Shown: positions 8,057 through 17,046, counted from the first letter of the stretch. The stretch is 64,000 bases of DNA from Cryptosporangium phraense (GCF_006912135.1 NZ_VIRS01000006.1:1-64000); one strand, 5' to 3'. The notes: generated by a model not told the origin, from the letters alone. A program made the numbers and translations.

Positions 8057-9709
8057 ATGCTGACGTCCGTGAGAACTCGTTCGTGGGCTCTGCCCGCGCT
8101 GGCCGGTGTCGCTGCGGCGGCGTCGGCGCTGGGTGTGGCCGAGGTGGTGGCGGCGTTCGTCGGGCCGTCGTCGTCGCCGGTGACCGCGGTGTCGGGGGCG
8201 ATCGTCGACCGGATTCCGCGGTCGCTCGAGCAGTTCGGGGTGCAGACGCTCGGGCACTGGGACAAGCCGGTGCTGACCGTGATCATTCTGGTCGTGCTGG
8301 CCGGGATCGCGGTGGCGGCGGGAATTCTGGCCAGGCGTCGGGTAGCGTTCGGATTGCTGGTATTTGTTGCTTTTGCGGTAATTGGAGTGCTTGCTACCGC
8401 GTCGCGTCCGGACTCGACCACCATGGCGGTCTGGCCGACCGTGGTCGGCGCGGGGGTCGGCATGGCGGTGCTGTCTTTGCTGGTACCGCGCGCGCTGGCC
8501 GTCGAGGACTCCGTCCGGGCCGCGGAGCCGGCCGATGTCGGGGGTGCGGCCGGCTCCGCCTCTGCCGCCGCGACCACGCCCGCCGCCGTGCGCGCGGGCG
8601 CGCCGGTCGCGCCGCCGCCTCTGCCGACGCTCGGCGGCGGCGCCGGTTCGCGGCGATCGTTTCTCTACCTGGCGGCCGGCACCACGGCGGCGGCCGCGGT
8701 CGTCGGGGGTGGAGGGCGGCTGATCGGGCGGTGGCGCGGGGTCAGCGAGGAGCGCGCCGCGATCACGCTGCCGAAACCCGCCGACCCGGCGCCCCCGCTC
8801 CCGGCCGGCGCGAAGCTCGACGCCGAGGGCGTCAGCCCGCTCTTCACCCCGAACAGCGACTTCTACCGGGTCGACACCGCGTTCGTGCTCCCCCAGGTGA
8901 ACCCCAAGAACTACAAGCTCCGGATCCACGGCCGCGTCGCCCGCGAAATGGAGTTCACCTACCAGGACCTCCTCGACCGGCCCCTGGTCGAGCGCGACGT
9001 CACGCTCACCTGCGTCTCCAACGACGTCGGCGGTGACCTGGTCGGAAACGCGCGCTGGCTGGGCGTCCGACTGAAGGACCTGTTGGACGAGGTCGAGCCG
9101 GACCCCGACGCGGATCAGCTCGTCGGCCGCTCGGCCGACGGCTGGACCTGCGGAACCCCGACGGCGGCCTGCCGGGACGGGCGGGACGCGCTGATCGCGG
9201 TCGGCATGAACGGCGAGCCACTGCCGGTGGCGCACGGATTCCCGGTGCGGATGGTCGTACCCGGCCTGTACGGGTACGTGTCGGCGACGAAGTGGCTGGT
9301 CGACCTGGAGCTGAGCCGGTTCAGCGACTTCGACGCGTACTGGGTCCCGCGCGGCTGGGCGCAGCAGGCGCCGATCAAGGTCGCGTCCCGGATCGACACG
9401 CCCCGGGCCGGAGCGAAGGTGTCCGACACGGTGACGGTGGCCGGCGTGGCCTGGGCCCAGCACGTGGGCATCGCGAAGGTGGAGCTCAAAGTCGACGACG
9501 GCCCCTGGCAGCAGGCGACGCTGGCCGCCCAGGACTCGATCGACACCTGGCGTCAGTGGCGCTGGGACTGGAAGCCCTCCGGCTCCGGAGATCACGTGAT
9601 CAGCGTCCGGGCGACGAACGCCGACGGGGTGACCCAGCCCGAGCAGTACGAGCCGCCCGCCCCGGACGGCTCACAGGGCTGGCACTCCGTCGACGTGACC
9701 GTCCGCTAA
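8057..9709 (+). CDS. Membrane-anchored sulfite-oxidase-like molybdopterin oxidoreductase
   Basis: About 550 residues. The N-terminal third holds several hydrophobic segments (around residues 10-30, 70-95, 100-125 and 130-150) and a further SRRSFLYLAAGTTAAAAVVGGGG segment resembling a Tat signal, so the catalytic part is expected outside the membrane. The C-terminal part has the SUOX fold: FYRVDTAFVLPQVNP, then the molybdenum-ligand Cys319 in LTCVSNDVGG, then HGFPVRMVVPGLYGYVSATKWL and a dimerisation-type immunoglobulin domain. The substrate cannot be inferred. Starts at TTG 8042, ATG 8057 and GTG 8069 are all in frame; ATG is preferred. It converges with a small minus-strand gene, overlapping by 4 bp. 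Confidence 0.87.
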   Translation: MLTSVRTRSWALPALAGVAAAASALGVAEVVAAFVGPSSSPVTAVSGAIVDRIPRSLEQFGVQTLGHWDKPVLTVIILVVLAGIAVAAGILARRRVAFGLLVFVAFAVIGVLATASRPDSTTMAVWPTVVGAGVGMAVLSLLVPRALAVEDSVRAAEPADVGGAAGSASAAATTPAAVRAGAPVAPPPLPTLGGGAGSRRSFLYLAAGTTAAAAVVGGGGRLIGRWRGVSEERAAITLPKPADPAPPLPAGAKLDAEGVSPLFTPNSDFYRVDTAFVLPQVNPKNYKLRIHGRVAREMEFTYQDLLDRPLVERDVTLTCVSNDVGGDLVGNARWLGVRLKDLLDEVEPDPDADQLVGRSADGWTCGTPTAACRDGRDALIAVGMNGEPLPVAHGFPVRMVVPGLYGYVSATKWLVDLELSRFSDFDAYWVPRGWAQQAPIKVASRIDTPRAGAKVSDTVTVAGVAWAQHVGIAKVELKVDDGPWQQATLAAQDSIDTWRQWRWDWKPSGSGDHVISVRATNADGVTQPEQYEPPAPDGSQGWHSVDVTVR

Positions 9710-10002
9710 GCCAGACCCAGGCGGGAGACGACCTCGGACGAGTAGTCGTCGTGGGTGTCGGCGATCTCCTCCAGGTCGACCTCGTGCTCGATCGCGTCGC
9801 CGGGGACCCGGTCGAGCAGGTAGGCGATCGACTCGCGCACCAGGTCGGCCTCCGACAGACCGTCCGGCACCGGAACCAGCTCGTCGAACAGGTCGTCCGG
9901 GACCGTGACATGGTGGTTCGTCGTGTCTGTGCCTGCAGCACCCTCGGTGAGCGTGACCGCGTACTCGTGTTCGCCCAACGGCTGGACCTCGATCTTCTGC
10001 AT
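9706..10002 (-). CDS. Small acidic conserved hypothetical protein
   Basis: A 98-residue protein starting at ATG 10002 (MQKIEVQPLGEHEYAVTLTEG). It has an N-terminal beta-rich segment and an acidic helical C-terminus (ESIAYLLDRVPGDAIEHEVDLEEIADTHDDYSSEVVSRL). No named domain is recognised. It is divergent from mqnC with only 24 bp between the two start codons, so the two promoters must overlap or lie inside each other's coding region, or both mRNAs are nearly leaderless. Its stop overlaps the preceding molybdoenzyme gene by 4 bp. It looks like a real gene from its acidic composition and compact packing; the function is unknown. Confidence 0.7.
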   Translation of the reverse strand: MQKIEVQPLGEHEYAVTLTEGAAGTDTTNHHVTVPDDLFDELVPVPDGLSEADLVRESIAYLLDRVPGDAIEHEVDLEEIADTHDDYSSEVVSRLGLA

Positions 10003-10026
10003 GGAAGCCCGGGTACCCTCGACTTC

Positions 10027-11223
10027 GTGACCGGAACCGCTGCCACTGCCGACATCCTCCAGCGCGCCGCTGACGGCGGCCGCATCTCGCCGGACGAGGC
10101 GTTGCTGCTCTACACCGACGCCCCGCTGCACGGGCTCGGCGAGGCGGCCGACACGGTCCGGCGGCGGATGTACGGCGACATCGCCCACATCGCGACGTAC
10201 ATCATCGACCGGAACATCAACTACACGAACGTCTGCGTCACCGCGTGCAAGTTCTGCGCGTTCTACCGCGCGCCGAAGCACAAGGAAGGCTGGTCGCACG
10301 ATCTCGACGAGATCCTGCGCCGCTGCGACGAGGCCGTGAAGCTCGGTGCGACGCAGATCATGCTCCAGGGTGGCCATCACCCGGAGTACGGCGTCGAGTA
10401 CTACGAGACGGTGTTCAGCGCGATCAAGCGCGACTTCCCGTCGCTGACGCTGCACTCGCTCGGCGCGTCCGAGGTCGAGCACATGTCCCGCGTCTCCGGG
10501 GTGTCGATCGAGGAGTCGATCACCCGCATCCACGCGGCCGGGCTCGACTCGTTCGCCGGGGCCGGGGCGGAGATCCTGGTCGAGCGTCCGCGGAAGGTGA
10601 TCGCGCCGCTCAAGGAGTCGGGTGAGCGCTGGCTCGAGGTGATGGAGACCGCGCACGGGCTCGGCGTCGAGTCGACCGCGACGTTCATGATGGGCACCGG
10701 CGAGACGAACGCCGAGCGCATCGAGCACATGCGGATGATCCGTGACGTGCAAGACCGCACCGGCGGTTTCCGCTCGTTCATCCCCTGGACGTACCAGCCC
10801 GAGAACAACCACCTGAAGGGCAAGACGCAGGCCACCAGCCTGGAGTATCTCCGCCTGGTCGCAACCGCCCGGCTGTTCTTCGACAACGTCCGGCACCTGC
10901 AGGGCTCGTGGCTGACGACCGGCAAGGACATCGGCCAGCTGACGCTCCACTACGGCGCGGACGACCTCGGCTCGGTGATGCTCGAGGAGAACGTGGTGTC
11001 CAGCGCCGGGGCCAAGCACCGGTCGAACCGCACCGAGCTGATCCACCTGATGCGCAGCGCCGGGCGGACGCCGGCCCAGCGCGACACGCTCTACGACCAC
11101 CTCGTCGTGCATGAGGACCCGGCGAACGACCCGAGCGACGACCACATCGTGTCGCACTTCGCGTCGACCGCGTTGCCTGGTGGCGGCGTCGGCCGGAACC
11201 TTCCGTTGGTCGAGGCGAGCTGA
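10027..11223 (+). CDS. mqnC: Cyclic dehypoxanthine futalosine synthase (radical SAM)
   Basis: A 398-residue radical SAM enzyme that cyclises dehypoxanthine futalosine to its spiro cyclic form in menaquinone synthesis. The CX3CX2C cluster motif is CVTACKFC at residues 70-77, followed by the MqnC-typical AFYRAPKHKEGW. Other family stretches are IMLQGGHHPEYGVEYYE and SLGASEVEHMSRVSG, and the C-terminus LHYGADDLGSVMLEENVVSSAG. The GTG at 10027 is chosen because it begins VTGTAATADILQRAADGGRI at normal family length. A much longer upstream reading frame exists but runs through the molybdoenzyme gene. An inverted repeat immediately follows the stop. Confidence 0.95.
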   Translation: MTGTAATADILQRAADGGRISPDEALLLYTDAPLHGLGEAADTVRRRMYGDIAHIATYIIDRNINYTNVCVTACKFCAFYRAPKHKEGWSHDLDEILRRCDEAVKLGATQIMLQGGHHPEYGVEYYETVFSAIKRDFPSLTLHSLGASEVEHMSRVSGVSIEESITRIHAAGLDSFAGAGAEILVERPRKVIAPLKESGERWLEVMETAHGLGVESTATFMMGTGETNAERIEHMRMIRDVQDRTGGFRSFIPWTYQPENNHLKGKTQATSLEYLRLVATARLFFDNVRHLQGSWLTTGKDIGQLTLHYGADDLGSVMLEENVVSSAGAKHRSNRTELIHLMRSAGRTPAQRDTLYDHLVVHEDPANDPSDDHIVSHFASTALPGGGVGRNLPLVEAS

Positions 11224-11257
11224 TCTCAGCGCGCGGAATGGCGCTGGACGCGAGATC
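11222..11257. terminator. Imperfect hairpin between mqnC and merR-type gene
   Basis: GATCTC at 11222 pairs with GAGATC at 11252-11257, with GC-rich partly complementary inner segments. It starts at the mqnC stop codon and ends 8 bp before the next start, so it could terminate mqnC or act as a regulatory site for the regulator gene. Confidence 0.35.
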
Positions 11258-11265
11258 ATTCATGG

Positions 11266-12303
11266 GTGGCGAGTGACGAAGGGGCGGTGCGCGCTTCCTG
11301 GGCGGGACCGCGCCTGACCGCGGGAGCGGTCGCGAGGCGTCTCGGCGTCGCCGTCACCACCCTGCGCACCTGGGATCAGCGCTACGGCCTCGGGCCCACC
11401 GAGCACGAGGCCGGGCGGCACCGGCGCTACTCCGCGGAAGACGTCCGCCGGCTGGAGATGATGCGCCGGCTGACGTTCCAGGGCGTGTCACCGGCCGACG
11501 CCGCCCGCACCGCGCTGGCGGCCAGGGCCGATGAGCTGACCGAACCGTCTGCACGGCCGGCCGCGCGGGTGCCCAGCCGCCGGGTCATGCCGGTGGGGCT
11601 GGCCCAGGCCGCTGCCCGCGGGCTGGCCCGGGCCGCCGGCAGCATGGACTCGGACGCGATCGCGGAAGAGATCCGGACCTGTCTGCGCACCTACGGCACG
11701 GTGCTGACCTGGACCGAAGTGCTGGTGCCGGTGCTGTCGGCGCTGGGCCAGCGCTGGCAGGCCGGGCACAGCGTCGTCGAGATCGAACACCTGCTGTCGT
11801 GGCACATCTCGACCGAGCTGCGGATGGTGGTGCCGGGCCCGTCCGGCCCGCGCCGGTCGCGGAACAACGACGAACCGATCCCGGCCCTCGCGCCACCTCG
11901 GACGCTGCTCGCGTCGGTCGAGGACGAACAGCACACGCTGCCGCTCGAAGCGCTGGCCGCGGCCCTGCGCGAAGCCCGGCGCGGTACCCGGATCCTCGGC
12001 GCCCGGGTGCCGACCGACGCGATGGTCGAGGCCGTGCGTCGCACCGGGCCGGCCGTCGTCGTGCTCTGGTCGCAGATACCGGACACCGCCGATCCGACCG
12101 TCTTCACGCGGCTGGCCGCCCTCGGGCGTCCGGTGCGGATGGTGGCCGCCGGGCCGGGCTGGCTGGCCTCGCGCCGACGGATGCCGAGTGGGGTCGCCCT
12201 GCCGACGACGCTGGTCGAAGCCGTGGAGGGCGTGCTGGCGGCGCTCGGCGGCCCGACCGGAACCGGAGCTTCTCGAGATGCGGGCCGGCGCCTCTCACGA
12301 TAG
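11266..12303 (+). CDS. MerR-family regulator with B12-binding-like C-terminal region
   Basis: About 345 residues. The N-terminal winged-helix MerR domain is clear: LTAGAVARRLGVAVTTLRTWDQRYGLGPTEH and RRYSAEDVRRLEMMRRL (residues 16-75). The middle helical part (about 115-190, including the WHISTEL segment) resembles the B12-binding cap, and EDEQHTLPLEALAAAL (about 215) aligns in character with the His-containing motif of LitR/CarH-type photoreceptor regulators, followed by a Rossmann-like alternation. GTG 11266 is the likely start. It precedes a GGPP-synthase-like gene by 46 bp, a pairing familiar from light-regulated carotenoid loci. Whether it binds cobalamin cannot be decided by eye; it could be a MerR protein with a degenerate sensor. 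Confidence 0.8.
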   Translation: MASDEGAVRASWAGPRLTAGAVARRLGVAVTTLRTWDQRYGLGPTEHEAGRHRRYSAEDVRRLEMMRRLTFQGVSPADAARTALAARADELTEPSARPAARVPSRRVMPVGLAQAAARGLARAAGSMDSDAIAEEIRTCLRTYGTVLTWTEVLVPVLSALGQRWQAGHSVVEIEHLLSWHISTELRMVVPGPSGPRRSRNNDEPIPALAPPRTLLASVEDEQHTLPLEALAAALREARRGTRILGARVPTDAMVEAVRRTGPAVVVLWSQIPDTADPTVFTRLAALGRPVRMVAAGPGWLASRRRMPSGVALPTTLVEAVEGVLAALGGPTGTGASRDAGRRLSR

Positions 12304-12349
12304 GAATCGACTCAGAAGCGATGCGCCGCCAACCGGGACGAGGTCGAGG

Positions 12350-13438
12350 ATGAGCACGCGAACCAGCACTACCCCACGGCGGGCAAGCGTGCCGAAACCC
12401 AGACCGACGAGCGTCGACGTCCGGGCGCGCGTCGGCCTGGTGCTGGAAGACTTCCTCGCCGACTACACCGGGGTGCTGGGCCGGGTGGGCGAGGAGCTGT
12501 CCGACCTCGACGCGCCGCTGCAGGCCGCGGTGCTGTCCGGGGGCAAGCGCCTCCGGCCGCTGTTCGCGTACTGGGGCGCCCGGGCCGCCGGGGCCCCGGA
12601 CGACGAGTCGCTGGTCCGGGCGGCCGCGTCGCTGGAGCTGCTGCACGCGTTCGCGCTGATCCACGACGACGTGATGGACGACTCCGACCTGCGTCGCGGA
12701 CGCCCGTCGGCGCACCGGGCGCTGGCGGCGGCGCACCGGGCCGGCGGGCGGCACGGCGACGCCGACCGGTACGGGACGGCGACCGCGATCCTGCTCGGCG
12801 ATCTCCTGCTCGTGCTCTCGGAGCAGATGCTGACGTCGTCCGGCGCCGGGGCCCGGGCGCGGGACGTGTTCGCGTCGATGCGGCTGGAGCTGATGGCCGG
12901 GCAGTACCTCGACATCGCGGCGCCGACCCGGGGCGGGGTGTCGCTGGACCGCGCGCTGCGGATCGCCCAGTACAAGAGCGGCAAGTACACGGTGGAGGCT
13001 CCGCTGCACCTGGGCGCGGCGGTGGCCGGCGCGCCGGTCGCGGTGGTGGACGCGTACACCGCGTTCGCGCTGCCGATCGGCGAGGCGTTCCAGCTCCGCG
13101 ACGACCTGCTCGGGGTGTTCGGTGACAGCGCGGTGACCGGCAAGCCGTCGGGGGAAGACCTGCGCGAGGGCAAGCAGACCGCTCTGATCGCGCTGACCCG
13201 CTCGAACGCGTCGGCGGCGGGTACCGAGCTGCTCGAATCGCAGCTGGGCACCCCGGACGTCGACGTGGACGCGCTGCGCGGGGTGATCGTCGACTCGGGC
13301 GCGTGCGACCTGGTCGAGCGGATGATCGAGGAGCGGTGCGCGCACGCGCTGGCCGTGCTCGACGCCGCACCGCTGACCCGGGAGGGCCGCGACGCGCTGC
13401 GAGAGCTGGCGTCCGCCGCCGTGGACCGCGTCGCCTGA
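12350..13438 (+). CDS. Polyprenyl (geranylgeranyl-type) diphosphate synthase
   Basis: A 362-residue trans-prenyl synthase that condenses isopentenyl diphosphate with an allylic primer. The ATG at 12350 follows an AGGTCGAGG ribosome site. The conserved GGKRLRP appears at about 64-70, the first aspartate-rich motif is HDDVMDD (105-111) with the LRRGRPSAHR region after it, and the second is QLRDDLLGVFGD near residue 250. Actinobacterial enzymes of this subtype make GGPP or similar C15-C25 products; the exact chain length cannot be read. It follows the MerR/B12-type regulator in the same direction, suggesting isoprenoid or carotenoid supply under that regulator. A second, distinct polyprenyl synthase ends the nuo operon. 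Confidence 0.9.
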   Translation: MSTRTSTTPRRASVPKPRPTSVDVRARVGLVLEDFLADYTGVLGRVGEELSDLDAPLQAAVLSGGKRLRPLFAYWGARAAGAPDDESLVRAAASLELLHAFALIHDDVMDDSDLRRGRPSAHRALAAAHRAGGRHGDADRYGTATAILLGDLLLVLSEQMLTSSGAGARARDVFASMRLELMAGQYLDIAAPTRGGVSLDRALRIAQYKSGKYTVEAPLHLGAAVAGAPVAVVDAYTAFALPIGEAFQLRDDLLGVFGDSAVTGKPSGEDLREGKQTALIALTRSNASAAGTELLESQLGTPDVDVDALRGVIVDSGACDLVERMIEERCAHALAVLDAAPLTREGRDALRELASAAVDRVA

Positions 13439-13446
13439 CGACGAAG

Positions 13447-13474
13447 CGGGGTCTCAGCGCGCGCTGAGACCCCG
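13447..13474. terminator. Bidirectional terminator hairpin between convergent genes
   Basis: A perfect 28-bp palindrome with half-site CGGGGTCTCAGCGC lies 9 bp after the prenyl synthase stop and 9 bp beyond the stop of the convergent ligase gene. A short ATTT follows on the plus strand. Position and symmetry suit termination in both directions. Confidence 0.75.
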
Positions 13475-13482
13475 ATTTCGCG

Positions 13483-15066
13483 TCACACCCCGCGGAGCAG
13501 CCGCGGGACGACCTTCCCGGTGGCGTTGCGCGGTAGCTCGGGCAGGAAGTGCACGTCCCGGGGCACGCAGTATCGGGCCGCCCGGGCCTTCACCAGCTCA
13601 CGCACGCCCTCCGCGTCCAGCGCGGAGCCCTCGTGGAGCACCACGTACGCGACCAGCCGCTGGCCCCACTCCGGGTCGGGCACCCCGAGCACCGCGACCT
13701 CGCGGACCTCGGCCGCCTCGGTCAGGATGTTCTCGACCTCGCGCGGGAACACGTTCTCGCCGCCCGACACGATCATGTCGTCGTCGCGGCCGTCCACGAA
13801 CAACAACCCCGTGTCGTCGAGGTGCCCGACGTCCCCGGTGCTCATGAACCCGTCCTTGACCTCTTTGCCCGCGCCGTTCGTGTAGCCCTCGAACAACATC
13901 CCGTTGGCCACGAAGATCCGCCCCGGCGTCCCGACCGGCAGCTCGCGCCCCTCGGCGTCCAGGATCGCGATCCGGGTACCGAGCGGCTTGCCGCCCGCGG
14001 TGCGCGGAGCCCGGCGGAGGTCGGCCGGCGTCGCGATCGTCGCCCACGACACCTCGGTCGACCCGTACAGGTTGTAGAGGACGTCGCCGAACGCGTCCAT
14101 GAAGTGCAGCGCGAAGTCCCCGATCAGCGCCGACCCGCTGCTCGCTACCGCGCGCAGCGCGCTCAGGTCGTACTTCGCCCGGACGTCGGGCGACAGCTCC
14201 AGCATCCGCTGCATCATGATCGGGACGACGAAGACGCCGTTGGCGTGGTGGTCGGCCAGATCGGCGAGCGCGGTCTCGGGATCGAACCGGCGGCGCAGCA
14301 CGAGCGTCGCCCGCAGCCCCATCCCGACCTGCAGCCCGGCGAATCCCCAGGTGTGGAACAGCGGCGCCGGGATCGCGATCGTGTCCCGCACCTTCAGCGG
14401 GATCTTCGACAGGATCGACGCGAGGGCCCCGAGCCCGTGCGGCGGCGGCCGTCGCGCGCCTTTCGGCGCGCCGGTGGTGCCCGAGGTCAGCACGATCGTC
14501 CGCCCGACGATCTCGGGCGGCGCGGCCCGGCCGCCGGGGTTCCCGCCGACGAGGTCCTCGAGCGTCGTGTGCCCGCCGTCTTCGTCCCAGGCCACGACCA
14601 GGGGGACGCCGGGCGGCGGACCGCCGATGAGCCGGACGAACTCGTCGTCGGCGATGAGCAGTTCGACCTTCTGCTCGCGCAGCACCGCCTGGAGCTGGCT
14701 GCCGGAGAGGCCGGTGTTCATCAGCACGGTGTCGGCGCCGAGCATGGCGCTGGCGACCAGCGCCTCGATCAGACCGGCGTGGTTGCGGCACAGCACGGCG
14801 ACCCGGGTCCTGCCCTGCACGCCTCGCTGGGCCAGGCCCTGCGAGATGCGGGTGGCGCGATCGATGAGCTCGGCGAACGTGACCTGGCGCCGTTCGTCGA
14901 TCAGCGCGATCCGGTCGGGGTCGCGGGCGGCGGCGCTGGTGTAGCCGCCGGCCAGGCTCAGGCCCCAGCTGCGGAGGGCGGCGAGCTGCTTGGCGACGCG
15001 GTCCGGGCGCCCGGGCGCGATGACGCCGGCCTTGATCAGCGTCGAGGCGAGCTGGGTGGTGTACAC
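13483..15066 (-). CDS. Fatty-acyl-CoA/acyl-AMP ligase (ANL superfamily)
   Basis: A 527-residue adenylate-forming enzyme that activates a carboxylic acid with ATP and usually transfers it to CoA. The phosphate-binding loop is VLTSGTTGAPKGARR (about 192-207), followed by FHTWGFAGLQ, NLYGSTEVSWA (the A5 motif), STGDVGHLDDTGLLFVDGRDDDMIVSGGENVFPREVE (A7-A8) and the catalytic Lys near the C-terminus in NATGKVVPR. A hydrophobic N-terminus suggests a fatty-acid or lipid substrate. The GTG at 15066 is 3 bp after the stop of an SCP2-type gene, so the two form an operon. The substrate is unknown. Confidence 0.9.
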   Translation of the reverse strand: MYTTQLASTLIKAGVIAPGRPDRVAKQLAALRSWGLSLAGGYTSAAARDPDRIALIDERRQVTFAELIDRATRISQGLAQRGVQGRTRVAVLCRNHAGLIEALVASAMLGADTVLMNTGLSGSQLQAVLREQKVELLIADDEFVRLIGGPPPGVPLVVAWDEDGGHTTLEDLVGGNPGGRAAPPEIVGRTIVLTSGTTGAPKGARRPPPHGLGALASILSKIPLKVRDTIAIPAPLFHTWGFAGLQVGMGLRATLVLRRRFDPETALADLADHHANGVFVVPIMMQRMLELSPDVRAKYDLSALRAVASSGSALIGDFALHFMDAFGDVLYNLYGSTEVSWATIATPADLRRAPRTAGGKPLGTRIAILDAEGRELPVGTPGRIFVANGMLFEGYTNGAGKEVKDGFMSTGDVGHLDDTGLLFVDGRDDDMIVSGGENVFPREVENILTEAAEVREVAVLGVPDPEWGQRLVAYVVLHEGSALDAEGVRELVKARAARYCVPRDVHFLPELPRNATGKVVPRLLRGV

Positions 15067-15069
15067 GGG

Positions 15070-15573
15070 TCAGCCCGGGATCTCGAAGATCTTGGCCAGC
15101 ACCGCGGCCAGGCCCAGGTCGCCCCGCACCTTGAGCTTCCCGGTCATGAACATCGTCGTCGGCTTGCCGTTGCCCGACGTGAGCAGCAGGAACTCGGGGC
15201 CGCCGAGGATGATCGTCGTGTCGGCCTCGTGCTCCGGCGACGCGTTCACGTCGCAGCGATCGCCGTGCAGCACGAGCTCGAACTCGTCGGTGCTCCCGTC
15301 CGGGCCGCCGGTCACCTTCCAGTGGATGACCTTCCGGGCCCGGGGCTGACCGGCGCGGTAGTGCTCGGCGAAGCGCCGGAGGATCTGGTCGAGGACGGCC
15401 GTCCGCAGTGGGCTCTTCATCACCGCGTCGAGCTGGTCGCGCCGGGCGCGGCCGATCAGCCGGGCGAACGCGGCCGGATCGACGTCGTCGAGGTTCTCCT
15501 CGGACGCGGACGCCAGGAGCGCCTCGAACTCCTCGACGCTGATCTTCTTCGGGTCTATCTCGGCCAACGACAT
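15070..15573 (-). CDS. SCP2 sterol-binding-domain protein
   Basis: A 167-residue protein with an acidic helical N-terminus (about residues 1-75) and an SCP2-like lipid-binding domain (about 80-165): KVIHWKVTGGPDGSTDEFELVLHGDRCDVNASPEHEADTTI, then MFMTGKLKVRGDLGLAAVLAKIF, which is the family-typical C-terminal motif. SCP2 domains bind fatty acyl-CoAs, sterols or other lipids. Translational proximity to the acyl-CoA ligase suggests that it carries the ligase substrate or product. The ATG at 15573 follows a GAGGGAGC-type ribosome site. Function in the cell is inferred from the family. Confidence 0.85.
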   Translation of the reverse strand: MSLAEIDPKKISVEEFEALLASASEENLDDVDPAAFARLIGRARRDQLDAVMKSPLRTAVLDQILRRFAEHYRAGQPRARKVIHWKVTGGPDGSTDEFELVLHGDRCDVNASPEHEADTTIILGGPEFLLLTSGNGKPTTMFMTGKLKVRGDLGLAAVLAKIFEIPG

Positions 15574-15674
15574 GGCGGAGCTCCCTCGAGTCGGAACCTT
15601 ACGCGCCAGTAGGTTACTCGCTGGTTAAACAACCGGGCCAGAGGTTCGGCGAAAGTGGCGATTAGGCTGTGCGC

Positions 15675-16361
15675 ATGACGCGGGCATCACTGGACAAGCG
15701 GCCGGGCGACGTTGCGGCGATGTTCGATCAGGTCGCGGCTCGCTACGACCTCACGAACACGGTGCTCTCGTTCGCGCAGGACCGGCGGTGGCGCGCGATC
15801 ACCGCCGACGTGCTCGACCTGCGGCCGGGGGAGCGGTGCCTCGACCTCGCCGCCGGTACCGCGGTCTCCACCGCCGAGCTGGCGCACTCCGGCGCCGACG
15901 TGGTCGCCTGCGACTTCTCGCTCGGGATGCTGCGCGAGGGCCGCGACCGGGGCGTCCCCCTGGTGGCCGGCGACGCGATGCACCTGCCGTTCCCCGATGC
16001 GACGTTCGACGCGGTGACGATCTCGTTCGGGCTGCGCAACGTGGCCGACACGAAGGCCGGGCTGGCCGAGATGGCGCGGGTCACCAAGCCCGGGGGCCGC
16101 CTCGTCGTGCTCGAGTTCAGCCACCCGACCTGGGCGCCGTTCCGCACGGTCTACACCGAGTACCTGATGAAGGCGCTACCGCGGGTCGCCCGCACGGTGA
16201 GCAGCGCCCCGGACGCGTACGTCTACCTGGCCGAGTCGATCCGCGCCTGGCCCACCCAGGAAGACCTGGCCCACACGGTCGCCGCCACCGGCTGGAGCAA
16301 GGTCCGCTGGCGCAACTTGACCGGCGGAATAGTAGCGCTGCACCACGCTTTCAGGAGTTGA
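15675..16361 (+). CDS. menG: Demethylmenaquinone methyltransferase
   Basis: A 228-residue class I SAM methyltransferase of the UbiE/MenG family, which methylates demethylmenaquinone in the last step of menaquinone synthesis. Family features are [15 protein letters not shown] near residue 15, the SAM-binding [23 protein letters not shown], and the UbiE signature [34 protein letters not shown] 15675 gives the usual MTRASLDK start; a GTG two codons earlier is also possible. Its 3' end overlaps the convergent SOD gene by 11 bp. In actinobacteria menG is commonly near menJ and nuo, as here. Confidence 0.95.
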   Translation: MTRASLDKRPGDVAAMFDQVAARYDLTNTVLSFAQDRRWRAITADVLDLRPGERCLDLAAGTAVSTAELAHSGADVVACDFSLGMLREGRDRGVPLVAGDAMHLPFPDATFDAVTISFGLRNVADTKAGLAEMARVTKPGGRLVVLEFSHPTWAPFRTVYTEYLMKALPRVARTVSSAPDAYVYLAESIRAWPTQEDLAHTVAATGWSKVRWRNLTGGIVALHHAFRS

Positions 16362-16953
16362 CGCTCAGGCAGGCGACTCGTTTGCCGGCGGTGCCGGCTC
16401 GGCCGGCCATGGTCTGGGTCTTGTCGGCGTGGATGACCAGCGACTTCGGGGTCTCGGTGAACACCCACATCTGAGTGCTCTTGCTCTCGCCGTCGCCCTG
16501 CGAGTCGGTCGTGACGTCGAGCCACACCTCGTTCTGGGCGTTCGCGTAGGCCGGGTTCACCGACGGCGGCGACGCGGAGGCGGCCGGGTCCATCCGGTGC
16601 TGGTAGTGCGGGCCGGCGGCCTCGCCGGTCGCGCCGCACGGCTTCGTGTGCAGGTGCGCCCCGTAGGTGCGGTTCGGCAGCAGCCCGGTGACCGACAGCG
16701 TCACGGTCGTGGTGTCGACGACCTGCCCGATCACCAGGTGCGCGGTGGCGCCCGACGGCACCAGCGCGGAGTCGTACGAGACGGCTTTGCGGCCGGGCGA
16801 ATATCCGCTGAACGTTCCCTGCGCCGTGATCGGCTGCGGCGCCTCCAGAGCGCCGGAGGCCGCCGTCTCCGGCCCGTCGGACGAATCGGTGCCGCCGCAA
16901 CCGGCGGCGACCAGGGCGGTAGCCGCCAGGACGAGCGCTGCGGACCGACGCAT
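16351..16953 (-). CDS. sodC: Cu,Zn superoxide dismutase-like lipoprotein
   Basis: A 200-residue exported protein. ATG 16953 starts a lipoprotein signal with lipobox LVAAGC (Cys19) followed by [13 protein letters not shown]. The mature part has the Cu,Zn-SOD arrangement: [10 protein letters not shown] with the paired copper ligands, [10 protein letters not shown] and VIHADKTQ with a further His, and a C-terminal Cys (RVACLSV) that could pair with the Cys in KPCG. Such lipoproteins remove superoxide at the outer membrane face. Acidic loop residues are fewer than in classical enzymes, so activity should be treated as likely rather than certain. Reading upstream to 17100 is possible but would bury the signal peptide. 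Confidence 0.85.
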   Translation of the reverse strand: MRRSAALVLAATALVAAGCGGTDSSDGPETAASGALEAPQPITAQGTFSGYSPGRKAVSYDSALVPSGATAHLVIGQVVDTTTVTLSVTGLLPNRTYGAHLHTKPCGATGEAAGPHYQHRMDPAASASPPSVNPAYANAQNEVWLDVTTDSQGDGESKSTQMWVFTETPKSLVIHADKTQTMAGRAGTAGKRVACLSVNS

Positions 16954-17018
16954 CAATGCCTCCAAGAACGCGCACGAAGAACGCCACAAATACGGATATG
17001 TGGCTATTCCGTTCTTCG

Positions 17019-17046
17019 CGCACGCTACTCCGTGCGTCGATTTTTT
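17019..17046 (+). terminator. Hairpin with T6 tract
   Basis: CGCACG-CTACTC-CGTGCG followed after four bases by six T residues. It reads as an intrinsic terminator on the plus strand, antisense to the sodC leader, and may protect the nuo promoter region from menG read-through. Confidence 0.45.

Noticed and set aside
9706-11259. 517-codon minus-strand frame through mqnC
   Set aside because: Only its last 98 codons (from ATG 10002) look like a gene; the rest is antisense to a clear radical SAM enzyme.
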